A stretch of DNA of 64,000 bases, taken from Marsupella aquatica. Lineage: Eukaryota > Marchantiophyta. The notes beneath the pieces are model-generated. The model was given only the letters and a program-made list of their open reading frames with translations. It had not been told where the DNA came from and made no database searches. Shown one piece after another: positions 21,591-32,882 of this stretch. A program made the position numbers and the translations under genes. Location of the stretch: assembly GCA_973895155.1 (NCBI GenBank), contig OZ316891.1, positions 29,202,001 to 29,266,000 on the forward strand, read 5' to 3'. The stretch's first letter is position 1. Each line of letters opens with the position of its first letter.

Positions 21591-23920
21591 GTAATAGAAA
21601 TCAATCATTACAAAACGAGCAGGGAGCAGTCCTCTAATACGTCGTAGTGCACAGTAGAGAGCGAATGGTGAAATACTCCAATTCCTCCGCTATCCGTCCA
21701 CCCATCAGGTACTTACTGTATTGTACATAGAGAAGGGAGAATCTCTTGAGACCTCCACCATCCATCAGACTGTACAATGAGAAGGGAGAAGGTATGGAAT
21801 CCCTCCATCCCACACATCAATCACAAGATTTACAGTAGAGTAGATCGGCAACGGAATGATGAATGTCCAGCCGTCCAGCGCCCCCTCTGACGTACATAAG
21901 AGAGGGACGACAGCGTTCTCCAACCCATAAATCCATCGAGAGATATACTCAATGGATAAACCGAAGAATGGGAGCTTGAAAGGATAGGGTGAGGGGATGA
22001 ATGCGCAGTACTACTATCACTACGATTCCTGGGCTTTTCCGAAATGAATGTCAGAAAAGAAGGGCTACGAGGTCGGCAATCCGTTCGTCATCACGGGTCG
22101 CCGTTTTCCTCTTGGGCTGTTGAGCACTTGATTCCTACAGTGAGTAGAGTAGAGCTGCTCCCGGAGATGCTAGGCAGTGGTGATTGCATGCATGCATGCT
22201 CGCTCGCTCGCACTAACAGACCCACGCTCAGGTCTAGTTGGCAGTGTGGTAGTACGGTATCAATTCGACGTCTTACCTATTCTACGAAAGCTTCTTGGGG
22301 CTGGGGGTAGGGGACCCAGAATGGGTTTATCATTAATTATTAAAGTTCCTGCCAAGGATAGTGACGGTTGGTCAGGCCCGATTCTCGGATTCTAAACTAA
22401 TCGAGTAGAAATGTGGAGGGGGACCCAGAGTGTAGTTAGCTAGAATTAAAGTTCCCGCCTAGGCTAGGCTGGTTGTCCAGACTCCAGACCCGTTTCTAGA
22501 GCAGCTCATTGAGTAGTAGAGTCAGAGGAAGACATCCGGAGTTGGACAGAACTTCCATGATCCCCAGAAAATCTAAAGCGAGTGAGTAGCGTTGGGGTAG
22601 AGAGGAATGAAATGAATGAAGGTGGTGGGTGGGAGCTATGAGTGGCGGCGGCTGCGGCTCTTGGATCGCTGTCAGGGATTTGTTGTCACTAACTTAACGT
22701 ATCTAGGCAACCAAGGGAAAGCATGGCAGGAATGCCTGGATTTTATTACGTCCAATACTGTGAAATGGAGGAATGGAATACTGCTCGAGTACTTGGGTTT
22801 GGCACTGTCTTGGGCTTGAGGACTGTCTTGAGTTGGCTGCTTCGTTCTTGAAGTGGTACATGTACTACCCTCCGCATTCGGTGACGTATTCGGGGAGGAT
22901 CGCGAATGAGAGTGAGGATGGATCCAATGTTGTGGAGTTACATTCCTTTGGAATCACGACCATTGGGATCGGTTCACTGGACCGTACCGACAAGAGTAGA
23001 GTGTCCTTCCTGCAATGCTGCCCACCGAAATCGCTATGATGATGCATTCTAGGACCAGCGCTCGAGTGGAGGCTTGCAGCATCGGAAGGGGCCCCTTTCC
23101 ACTGCATACGGACGGTCATTCGGCACTCAGCTGGCAGGAGGAACAAATCCATTGAAGTAGGGCATTCCTCCCTTATCATGAAGTCATATCAACCCGGTTC
23201 GTCGAAGGATTACGTTGCAGGAACTGTGGCTGCTGTACTCCTTGAGCAGGAGCACAGAGTAGAGGGCGGGGTAGAGGGAAATCGGAGGCAATCAGTTCAA
23301 GTGCGGGAGAGCAGTCTGTCTCTGTCTGTGTGTCTGCCTGCACATGTCAGTCGACTCACAGTGGTTGTTAGTTGGGGACGCTCGGCTCTTGGAGGAGCTG
23401 TTGTACCAGTGCAGGCACGATTGAAACTGACAGAGTGATCTAGTGCTAGCCACAGGTCTCGGGTCGGAGCTCCGTTTCTTGGGCTGCAGTTTTCACAAGA
23501 GCGGGGCCGAAATCTTGTAGAGAGAGAGAGAAGCTAGTCTGCTAGATTCTTGTCCCGCGTGGAGAGACAGAAATTATGGCTCGTGACTCGTCGGCCTTAG
23601 TTTCGAGGGAGTGTCTGAAAGGAGAGCCTGGGAAGACTCCTTTGAGTGATTTCGGTTCATAGCATTTAGTCTGGGATTCGACGAAGGTTGATTAAATTTC
23701 GAGAATGTGTTGCAATGGCAGGTAGTAGTCCTCTCTCTCTCTCGCCTCATCTCCAACTTTTGTTCCAGCCTGTAGCGGTGCGCCGGGTGGAGGATGGGCG
23801 GAAGGAATTCGTTTTCGTAGCAGCTGCTCCGAGCTCCCCTGAGATGTGCCTTTCTATGGACTGACGAGACTCTCGCACGGAGGTGAGAGAGCACTGCCGA
23901 ACAAGAGAAGGGGAGGGAGG
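21591..23920 (+). promoter_or_regulatory. Upstream region and 5' leader of the receptor kinase
   Basis: This holds GCAT and GCTC microsatellites at 22,184-22,211, a two-copy phrase GGGGACCCAGA...ATTAAAGTTCC.GCC (about 22,308 and 22,418), a GA run near 23,519-23,532 and a CT run near 23,728-23,744. Short open frames at 22.6-23.4 kb lack domains. The leader includes a GTG-initiated in-frame extension from 23,846 that is not expected to be used. Confidence 0.35.
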
Positions 23921-26900
23921 ATGACGGGAACGAGAAGCAGTAGCATAGGAATGGTGGTTTTCTGGGTTCTCGTCCAGGTGCTCGTTTTGGTGTCACAATG
24001 CCGAGTAAATGTGGAAGCTCTGTCACCTGATGGACGGACTCTTCTGGCTCTCAAGTCCACTATCGATGACCCCGCCGGAGTCCTTGCCGACTGGGTGGAA
24101 TCGTCTCCATCACCTTGCAACTGGACAGCCATTCGGTGCGACGTGCTGGGCAATGTGATCACAGTGGACTTCTCGCAGTTGTCTCTCGGTGGGAACCTTT
24201 CAGGTGCAATTGGATCGCTGTCATACTTGACCACTCTCAACCTGGACTCGAACAACTTCACTGGGCCACTGCCCAAGGAAATCACCTGGCTGACTCGCCT
24301 CAAATTCTTTAACATTAGCAACAATAGCTTCTCAGCTGGCTTACCGTCCATCTCGAATCTCACCCGACTTACAGTGCTGGATTGCTACAACAACAACCTC
24401 TCTGGAGAGCTGCCTGTTGAGATTGTCACGCTGAGAAGTTTGAATCACGTTCATTTGGGTGGCAACATTTTCTCAGGAAGCATTCCCAGAGAGTATGGCA
24501 GCTTTAGTAGGAGTCTTCAGTACCTCTCCCTCTCCGGCAACGACCTGACTGGAGTCATCCCGCCTGAGCTAGGAAATCTCACAGGGCTGACCCATTTGTA
24601 TCTGGGATGGTATAATTCGTTTCAGGGTGGGATCCCTCCTGAACTAGGGAGGCTCAGTGAGTTGGTATTGTTGGATCTGTCTTCCTGTCAGCTGAGTGGC
24701 AGCGTGCCCAGTGAACTAGGCAACCTCACTCGGTTGGAAACCCTGTTTCTGTACACGAATAATCTGAGCGGGACTCTTCCTCCGCTGGACAAACTCGGGA
24801 ACCTTCGCTCATTGGATGTGTCGCTTAACCTTTTCCACGGCGCAATTCCTGAATCGTATGGCAAAATGCTCAATCTCACACTGCTAAATGTATTCAAGAA
24901 TTTTTTGAGCGGAGACATACCGGAAGCACTGGGAGACTTGCCCCAGCTCCAGGTTTTACAGATGTGGATGAACAATTTGACAGGGGCGATTCCCCAGCGA
25001 TTGGGGACGAGTGGGAACCTTGTGGAGCTTGATGTATCCGACAACCTGCTCCATGAAGGGTTACCTCCGAATTTGTGCATGGGTGGGAACCTGCAGACAC
25101 TGATCACCTACGAAAATTCCCTCTCTGGGGAAATTCCTGCCGGCGTGGCAAATTGCACCTCGCTGCGATACATTCGCATGTTCAGCAATCTGTTTTCTGG
25201 AAGGATTCCTCCAGGTTTCTTCACTCTTCCAAATGCCACCATGCTTCAGTTGCATAAGAACAACTTCTCGGGTCCCATCCCTGACGTGATCCACTCTCCT
25301 CTCCTCCAAAAGCTTGATCTATCTGAGAACCAACTGGATGGGACTATACCGGAAGCCATTGGTGACCTCAGCTCATTGCAAACCCTTCATTTGGACAGAA
25401 ATGATCTCACAGGAGGCGTCCCTTCCAGAATCTGTGATATGCAGGGCCTCTACGATGTTGAGCTCAGCTGGAATAAGCTTAGTGGTGAGATACCATCCAC
25501 TCTGGGCAACTGTTCCGTGCTTTCCAAGTTGGATCTGAGCTGGAACAATTTGACTGGAGAGATTCCCAAGTCGCTGGTGCACCTCGAATCGCTTGCAATC
25601 CTCGATCTGTCACGCAATCAACTGAGCGGACAAATTCCAGAGGCGTTTGGGTCCATAACAACCCTCACACAGGTTGATTTTGCCTTCAACAACTTTTCGG
25701 GGCCCATTCCTACTCAGGGGGACGCTGAAAATTACAACGCGACCGCGTTTGCTGGTAACCCATTTCTTTGTGGAGGAGGCCAGTACCGTGCTTGTTCCAA
25801 CACCACCTCTGGAGAGAAGGGAAATGATCGGACGCTACTGGCCTGGCTTGTGGGGGCATTGTTCGCTGCTGCGTTGCTTGTCCTACTTATCGGCGTCTGC
25901 TGTTTCTGCAAAAAGTTTCGATATTACATCATTGGGATGTTCAGGAAGGAAGGGACAGTGCGCCCCTGGAAGTTCACGCCATTCCAGCGGCTGGATTTCA
26001 CGGCAGTTGAAATTGTGGAGTGTCTGAACGACGAGAACATCATTGGGAGGGGTGGTGCTGGGACAGTGTATAGGGGGGAGATGGCAAACGGAGAGATGGT
26101 TGCTGTGAAGAAGCTGGCATGTGGTAAGGGGATGTCCTCCCATGACCATGGTTTTTCAGCTGAGATTCGAACTCTGGGGAAAATCCGGCACCGTTACATT
26201 GTCCGGTTGCTAGGATTTTGTACCAATAACGAGATGAATCTCTTGGTGTATGAATACATGCCCAACGGAAGTCTTGGGGAGTTTCTCCATGACAGCAAGA
26301 AGAATGGGCTGCTAGACTGGAATACCAGGTATACCATAGCTTTACAAGCTGCCACTGGGCTTTCATACTTGCATCATGACTGCTCACCTCTGATTGTGCA
26401 TAGGGATGTCAAGTCGAACAATATATTGTTAGATCAAAATCTGGAGGCCCATGTTGCAGACTTCGGTTTGGCCAAGCTTTTCCAGGACAGTGGGAAGTCT
26501 GAATCCATGTCCTCCATAGCTGGCTCTTATGGTTACATTGCCCCCGAGTATGCCTATACTCTCAAGGTGAACGAGAAGAGTGACATCTACAGCTTCGGAG
26601 TGGTCTTGATGGAGCTGCTCACTGGCAAGCGGCCCATCGAGCCTGAGTTCGGAGATGGGGTGGACATTGTGCAGTGGGTCCGGCTTAAAATCCAAACCAA
26701 AGAGGGGGTCTTGGAAATTCTGGATCCCAAAATTGGAGGAGTCATCAGTCCAGTTCCTCTTCAAGAGGTCATGCTGGTGCTCAGAGTTTCTCTCCTGTGT
26801 TCTAGTGACCAGCCTGTAGACCGACCTACAATGAGAGACGTGGTGCAAATGCTGTGGGATGTTAGGCCCACAATCAGGGCAGGAAGCATGGATAGCCGGG

Positions 26901-26947
26901 AGCTCAAACCTCAACCAGTGCTTACCGATGACCTCCTCAAGTTTTAA
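23921..26947 (+). CDS. CLV1/BAM-class LRR receptor-like kinase (LRR subfamily XI)
   Basis: One uninterrupted frame of 1,008 residues from ATG 23,921; the upstream in-frame extension lacks an ATG. A signal peptide (about 1-34) is followed by an LRR N-cap with CNWTAIRC, about 20 plant-type LRRs of the L..L.L..N.LSG.IP form, a spacer with paired cysteines, a transmembrane helix at about 640-662 and a Ser/Thr kinase domain (about 705-990). Kinase residues are intact: GRGGAGTVY, VAVKK (Lys730), HRDVKSNN (Asp829), DFG (Asp847) and APEYAY. The LRR phrase GWYNSFQGGIPPELG and the kinase phrases SIAGSYGYIAPEYAYTLKV and EFGDGVDIVQWVR are typical of CLAVATA1/BAM receptors, which bind CLE peptides at the plasma membrane and control meristem activity. 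The ligand is inferred. Angiosperm CLV1/BAM genes usually have one intron in the kinase region; none is needed here. Confidence 0.93.
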   Translation: MTGTRSSSIGMVVFWVLVQVLVLVSQCRVNVEALSPDGRTLLALKSTIDDPAGVLADWVESSPSPCNWTAIRCDVLGNVITVDFSQLSLGGNLSGAIGSLSYLTTLNLDSNNFTGPLPKEITWLTRLKFFNISNNSFSAGLPSISNLTRLTVLDCYNNNLSGELPVEIVTLRSLNHVHLGGNIFSGSIPREYGSFSRSLQYLSLSGNDLTGVIPPELGNLTGLTHLYLGWYNSFQGGIPPELGRLSELVLLDLSSCQLSGSVPSELGNLTRLETLFLYTNNLSGTLPPLDKLGNLRSLDVSLNLFHGAIPESYGKMLNLTLLNVFKNFLSGDIPEALGDLPQLQVLQMWMNNLTGAIPQRLGTSGNLVELDVSDNLLHEGLPPNLCMGGNLQTLITYENSLSGEIPAGVANCTSLRYIRMFSNLFSGRIPPGFFTLPNATMLQLHKNNFSGPIPDVIHSPLLQKLDLSENQLDGTIPEAIGDLSSLQTLHLDRNDLTGGVPSRICDMQGLYDVELSWNKLSGEIPSTLGNCSVLSKLDLSWNNLTGEIPKSLVHLESLAILDLSRNQLSGQIPEAFGSITTLTQVDFAFNNFSGPIPTQGDAENYNATAFAGNPFLCGGGQYRACSNTTSGEKGNDRTLLAWLVGALFAAALLVLLIGVCCFCKKFRYYIIGMFRKEGTVRPWKFTPFQRLDFTAVEIVECLNDENIIGRGGAGTVYRGEMANGEMVAVKKLACGKGMSSHDHGFSAEIRTLGKIRHRYIVRLLGFCTNNEMNLLVYEYMPNGSLGEFLHDSKKNGLLDWNTRYTIALQAATGLSYLHHDCSPLIVHRDVKSNNILLDQNLEAHVADFGLAKLFQDSGKSESMSSIAGSYGYIAPEYAYTLKVNEKSDIYSFGVVLMELLTGKRPIEPEFGDGVDIVQWVRLKIQTKEGVLEILDPKIGGVISPVPLQEVMLVLRVSLLCSSDQPVDRPTMRDVVQMLWDVRPTIRAGSMDSRELKPQPVLTDDLLKF

Positions 26948-28727
26948 GTCCTCTCTTCGCTTTCCGAGGAGTTATAGAAAACCGAGATTTTGTGGTAATC
27001 TGTCGACAGGCTTTGTTGTTCAGTTTAAGTTTTGCTTTGTTGTTCAATCTAAGTTATGTTTATTTCGCAGGGTTGCAATACTCTACATGCACATGTGCCG
27101 GCAGCATAATTTAAGCAATTTTCATGCAGTCCCTATGGTAGGAAGGAGATGAACAATGTCTGAGGAGACATGAACTTGTATAGAAAATCTCACTCGATTT
27201 TTTGTCTAAAGCTCACAATTAATGAAGATGATATTTTTCCCCATCGCAAGCATATTGTACCATAACCGTTCTTGAGTCTCTCGAGTTGTGCTCATCCGCA
27301 TCATGCTGCCAATGAGTCCAGGAAGAATGGATGGAATTTGAAGTCAGTGTCGCCCTATACGGACCATCGTCTCACGAGTCTGTATATCTTACCAGTGTAA
27401 TTTGTTTTACTAGCCTAGATTCTGAGGTCTAGGTCAATAAACGGAGGAAACCAACATCAACATATCGCATGCACAGAAATGGCAGTCAATGAAAACGAAG
27501 GCGAACTCTAAACTAGATGCAGTGTGATTACATATAGAATACTACAGCTGCGTCAAAACACTATGTAAAAGAGTGGCGCAAACGGAGATACAAGACCGTG
27601 CTTAGCCTATCATGTCCTGACGTGAAAAGCTGCACCAAACCAGTTGCTTCAGGTCTTTGTTTCAGTTCATGGTCGCAGTGAACGCCCTGTGACTCATACA
27701 GAGCTCTATGTATTTCGTACTACTCTCTTCCTAGTTTCATCCAAACTTGCCTAGGATCAAAGCTTTTAAAAGATCGAAGATATCAAGAGCTGAGAGAAAA
27801 TGCATTACGAGGCAATCAGCATAAATTCCTGTAGAAAATTCTCGACTGAATGACAGCAAATGACTCGAACCATAAAGGGTTTATTTTGAAATTCCAAGCG
27901 AGTAACATGAGCGATCTGAACTGCTCAGATTTGGAAAGCTAAGAATTACGATGCTCGAATTCATAACCTCTCAACCTCAATTTGACAATGAGGCACAAGG
28001 TCGGCGATTGTCTAGTCCAAACTTACTGTTGCGTACATGAATTGAGTAGCTAGCTCATCGATAAATTAGACCATCTAACTCCAGAAGACAACAACCCACA
28101 GTTCAGCTGGGGAGCTTCCTGTGTGGGCAACTATAGCGTTGTTGTCTAACCATGACTGTCACATGACAAGAAAGCTCACTCAGATATCTGATCCACCTAG
28201 GTGGTGCTGAAAAGCAAGCAACCCACAGAGGTAAATTGAGCTCGGGGACTCGCTTTTCGGATAATCAGTGGGTGTTCTAAACCACATGACTAGCTATTAT
28301 ACCTAGTTGACACATCAAACTCACCCAGGTTCTGGAGAGCAAGCAGCCCATAACTGTAAAATCTGCAGGACTTCCTTTCGAGGATGGCCTTGTCTGTTAG
28401 TGGACATGGAGTCAGCTCGTTTTTTCTAACCCAACGCCAGCGTCTCCCATCGTTTCCGGCTATGCAGACGCACGAAGCTTGAGAGGCAGGATGATGTAAC
28501 ATCGTAAATCCCCGAGAATAGTTTTTCCTTTGAATTTCTTATGGGCGTTGCGGAGCCCAAATCCTTGCACCTTCGGACACAATGCCCTCCCCCTCATATC
28601 CGTGGGCTCTCAGCCCCACATCCATGAGTAAATCTGAATTCCCTATGAATTGTTACAATCACAGGACAGCCTCGAAGAATCTCCAGAATATTCTCGTTGT
28701 TGAAAGAGAAGAACTTCCAATTCACAT
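26948..28727. other. Gap between the receptor kinase and the minus-strand F-box gene
   Basis: The two genes converge here, so both 3' untranslated regions should lie in this gap. AATAAA-like signals (for example CAATAAACG near 27,436) may serve polyadenylation of the kinase gene. No other gene is seen. Confidence 0.45.
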
Positions 28728-30620
28728 CTAGACTGAAGCGACCAAACTAGGCTGCACGGGGAACCCGGACAAATTCGGAGCATCGTCGCCAGTATCAAAA
28801 GGACACACAGGTAACCACCACCAAGATTTCTTACGAACGTTACACATCAGCATTTTCTTTACTCGGTAGCTAACGAAGCATATGTAATCCCCATCTGCTA
28901 CAAACAGATTATGGGCTCCCGAGTCTCCTCCTCTTGAGAGTCCCGGCAGCAAAGCCTCAGGCACTCTCAACACTTCCACCCATTCCATCTGAAGACTATC
29001 CAGCTGCCAAACACAGATACTCTTCATTGTACCCCAGAGTGCTATCGCCCCCACCATCATAAGATATCCCCTGCTGACAAATAGCTGCGGCCATGCAAGA
29101 TGGGCGGGCATTGGGGCTCGCACATCCTCCAAAAGTCCTCGATCAATATGGTAAGCTAAGACACTAGTGACTGCGCCATATGCTAAACAATACAGAATCC
29201 CCTGCGTATACGCTGTGCCGACAATCAGGGCAAGTCTCCTCAGCACTCTGCCAGTCATCTGCCATGAGTCGCTGGCAGAATCATACACTTGCAGCTTCAG
29301 ATCATCTCCGTTTCGAGCGACGAGAATTTTGTAAGTATTGGTTACACTGTCCACCACCATACCAACTACATAGGGCTTGGACAGGGGCATCCAAATTGTT
29401 GGAGGGAGTCGTCTCCGGGCCTTGGTGATTGGATTCGAGACGTACAAGTTCAGGCTTCCTTCTTCTGGTTCAGAAAGTGTGTCCATCAAGCAAAGCAGAC
29501 CTCCAGCAGCAGCTAAGATCACGAAGGTACTAGGCGAATTGCCTGCAGTGACAATGGAAATGCAATGAGAGATATTTCTTGAAAAGTCTTTTTAGAATTC
29601 CAGCACTGCTATCATCGCTTTGAAAGTGGCTCCTCAACGTGGAAAATTCCCAGAGAACCACACTTGTCGTTTATACCATATCCTAATTCTTATGTGCAGT
29701 CCAATTAGTATTTATTATCGGTACAGTGCTCATATTTAACCAATTGGGTTAATGTACAAATTGTGTCGAAGACAACAATGTTGCCTGGGGTGACAATGGG
29801 ACTGCAATTGGACAAAATACTCGAGTTCTTTTGAAGGTTTACAGCACAATTCTGACATCTTTCAGAAATGATTCAGTATTGACCCTTGTAAGTTGAGGTA
29901 GTCCTAGAACCAACATCCACCACTTATTACAATAAAACTGAATCCTCATTTTGCGGAACCGTCACCTTACTGAAATTTAAAACCCGCCTGAGATCCTATC
30001 CAAAACTCGACTACTATCCATTTATTCGCAATGGCACATATTCGTGAAATTGTTGGTTTTCGCGATTCAAAACCAGCAGAGGAGGAGCAGAAGGACTTGC
30101 CTGGAGGAGAAGAGTTTAGGGTTTGGGGCAGCAGATGCCAATTGTTCCCCGCAGGATCGTAAACGGGATAGCTTTGTCTCGCTTGATCAGCGTAAAGGAG
30201 GAATATTGGTGGGGAAGGACTGCGGCTAGTTTCTGCCCGAGCATGGTTCTCCAGAAAAACGGGATTCGATGTGAGAGCATTCCATCTCTTACAGACACAG
30301 CGAAGACGAAGAATACTAAGCACTGGCAGCTTTGCGAGGATGTTCTCCGTTAGATGCTCTGGAAGCTCCCCCCAGAAATCGCCATCCATCTCCGCCTCAG
30401 AGCACTGCTGCTGCTCCACCCTAAACCCAAGATCATCAAACGCAGGCCGCTCTGTTGTAGACAGTTCCTCATTGGATAGAGTTTCTACAAATTCCGCATT
30501 GCGTCCAGATGCTGTGACATAGCCCAGTCGCTCAAAAATTCCGAGGTCTGAGAGTTTCTCAGCAACGCAAACGACATCTCCCGATCTATTCTCGAGAGCT
30601 GCAGTTGGGATTTCGTCCAT
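28728..30620 (-). CDS. F-box/kelch-like protein, minus-strand paralog with a GC-AG intron
   Basis: Two exons, 30,620-30,101 and 29,542-28,728, encode 444 residues. An acidic leader precedes an F-box at about residues 82-125 (WGELPEHLTENILAKLPV, LRCVCKRWNAL). The rest resembles the kelch-type C-terminal domain of the Arabidopsis At5g15710 group (YDPAGNNWHLLPQ, NPITKARRRLPP, YDSASDSWQM, MEWVEVLRVP, SWWWLPVCP). Such proteins bind SKP1 through the F-box and recruit substrates to SCF ubiquitin ligases; the substrate is unknown. The 558-bp intron has the donor CCAG/GCAAGT and the acceptor CTGCAG, at the same codon and phase as the GT-AG intron of the paralog at 39,020. Reading on through the donor gives a stop within about 45 codons, so splicing is needed. 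ATG 30,620 lies only about 60 bp from an interspersed repeat. Confidence 0.88.
29543..30101 (-). other. GC-AG intron borders of the F-box gene
   Basis: On the minus strand the intron occupies 30,100 down to 29,543. It begins GCAAGTCC and ends CACTGCAG. AG/GCAAGT is the strict consensus of the known GC-AG intron class, in which strong pairing to U1 snRNA compensates for the C. The call rests on the matching protein phase (PPG/N) with the paralog. Confidence 0.85.
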
Positions 30621-30681
30621 TTCTCAATGCCTTTCGCGAAACAACCGATCAACTCTGGAAACATCCGATGATGAAGAGTAC

Positions 30682-31075
30682 TAGCCCCGATTAGCAGTTT
30701 AAAGAACGTGAATAGCCGTAGGAAAATAAAAATGTTAGCCATGAATATGAATAAGAATATATTATTCAAAGATTAATGAAATTTTAAAAAAAAATCTCAT
30801 GTTATTATTTTAATAATTATGCATAAAATAGGATACTTGAATCTATGCATAATTATCCCTGTTTCTGCAAGTATGATTGTTATGGTGGGGCCATATGACA
30901 CATTTTTTAATGTAAATAGAAACCATGACAAAAAGCATGCATGCTTATAATTTGATATGACATATATCATCCCATCCACATGATGGTGAGTCATGAAATT
31001 ACGGTCGAGGATTCACTCTAGAAGCCTAGGCCCCAACTCTAGCTTGTAGTTGACACTTTATAAATAAGATAGTAA
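30682..31075 (+). mobile_element. Interspersed non-autonomous element, copy 1 (pair of 61,533-61,947)
   Basis: It starts CTAGCCCCGATTA and shares with 61,533-61,947, in order, GAACGTGAATAGC, AAAGATTAATGAAAT, TGGTGGGGCCATA, TTTTTTAATGTAAATA, a GTCATGAAATTACG-type stretch, TTCACTCTAGA and CACTTTAT-A-TAAGAT. It has no coding capacity. It sits about 60 bp upstream of the start codon of the F-box gene at 30,620, so it may carry or have displaced part of that promoter. Confidence 0.7.
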
Positions 31076-32360
31076 AGTTGATTTTACAAGATGTTGGGGA
31101 ACATGCTTTTTGTCACCAAAGCCTGTTCTTGTTCAAATCATAGAATCACCACACCTAAATCTTTTGAAATAAAGTTCAATAAAGGCAAATCCTTTGCATG
31201 AGGGAACCTTAAGTTTATAAATGTGTGGACAAATGTAAATGTTTTGAAAGCTTTTAGGGACATTGCCACTATTTTATTTGTATTTACAAATATGCCACAA
31301 ATTTGGTATATAGTTATCTCCCTAAACTTGTCATCCATTTTTGTAAATACAAAAAATAGTGACAATATTGTAGAACATCTTTAGTACCTCTGAATCCTTT
31401 GAACAAAAGAGCCACAGTTTGGAAATGTTAGGTCAATAAATGCAGATGCTTTGAATAAATGAGCCATATTTTAAAAATGTTTGGACAACTAAGAGCATCC
31501 GCAGCCATCGGGTGTGGGCTGGCATTTTTGGAAAAATATAGCAGCTCAAGACACTTTGTTGGGTTGCACCGGATGTATGCATCATCAATTTTTATTCAGG
31601 TGTTTGTATCCAAACTTTCCCAACTGAAACAGTTGCCCTTTTTTCCAGGTCTGGTATTCTTGTTTTGCCAACTTTTCACTCGCCTCTAGAGTGACTTAAG
31701 GTCATGGTATATGATCAATCGTTATGGCAAAAAGTTATCGACTATGAATTTTGCAGTCATAAAGTTTCTGTCCATAACCTGAACTAATAAGTTAAGGTCC
31801 ATCCAATTGTGAGATTTGGGACCCTGTAATGCAATCAAAGTTTGGAGATGTTTAGACAATAATTATGAATCCCTTCAATGGAGGAACCAAAGTTTGGACC
31901 ATCTGTGCCTGGAGATGGTCCAAAATTATAGACAAAATAAACACTTCATGTTTACTTCGGCCCATTGCTTGCCATGTAAAATCTGTAGAGACCATAATGG
32001 GCCCCAAGTTTTTGTACAGCCAATTGCACCCTTTTCCACTCATTTTATAATCCAGATTCAATCGAGGATTTAATTGTACTGGGAATTAAACGAAGCACTG
32101 GACCCGACCTCTTGTAAAGCCACCCTCATTCGATTTCTTTACATTCATGGCAGACTGTCCATCTCATTGCATTCCTTTATTCCCTTCCCTTTGCTGCACT
32201 TTGGTGAAATCTGCTCCATCTGCCTATCTTCTTCAAAGTCGGAGTTCTCAGTTGGGTGTATTGTCAAAGAGGTTTAGGCTCTTCTTTGGTCTAGGTCCAA
32301 CAGATTGCGGAACGCTGCAATTCCTGCTCTTTGCCCAATACATCCATCTCAAAAACCCCC
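31076..32360. other. Intergenic, no gene recognised
   Basis: AT-rich, with a few internally repeated phrases such as AAAGTTTGGA (31,838 and 31,890) and TTTGTAAATACAAA-like inverted bits near 31,275 and 31,340. No domain-bearing frame. Confidence 0.45.
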
Positions 32361-32490
32361 ATAATCCCCTCGCCAGCCTGGCCAGGGTCCAAGTCTTAAT
32401 CCCCAGCAAACCTCAGTGAGTCACAATATTTCAAATTTTCATTTGGAACAAGAGTTGTTGAGGGTTAGACTTGCTAGCCCATAGCCTGTT
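32361..32490 (+). repeat. Interspersed repeat, copy 2 (copy 1 at 3,676-3,800)
   Basis: Colinear, imperfect match to 3,676-3,800 as described there. Confidence 0.55.
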
Positions 32491-32729
32491 TGATATCATA
32501 GTTACCCTACACATAGCAACAACATAGAAAAATCTACATTATGTGCTTCTACATTCTGGACAAGAGTTCCTAGGAAACTCACGTACTGCTGCATATGGGG
32601 TTCTGCCATTCAATGTTGCCCATTATAATTGTACTTAAAAGGAGAGAAGGCATGAGGGCATAATTATGTCTTCACATTTCCAAATTTATCTACAGTGTGG
32701 AGAGTTTGTTTGACATTAGTCATCCTGGC

Positions 32730-32882
32730 AAGCATGGCCCAGCAATAGCAATCTTCATTGCACAAAGGGAGGCTCCGAGTTCAAGCTCCATAAGTTGACC
32801 ATAGTTTTTGCACAAACCCCTATCCCAAGTGAGGCTCACCAAACCCCTTTGCACAAAAAGCCTTGACACTTCAAAAAAAATA
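32730..32882 (+). mobile_element. tRNA-derived SINE-like element with A tail
   Basis: An A-box-like TGGCCCAGCAA at 32,735 and a B-box-like GTTCAAGCTCC at 32,779 stand in a tRNA-like order, with an A-rich end TTCAAAAAAAA at 32,870-32,880. Pol III boxes followed by an A tail define a SINE; the two boxes are slightly wide apart and target-site duplications were not found. Confidence 0.4.
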
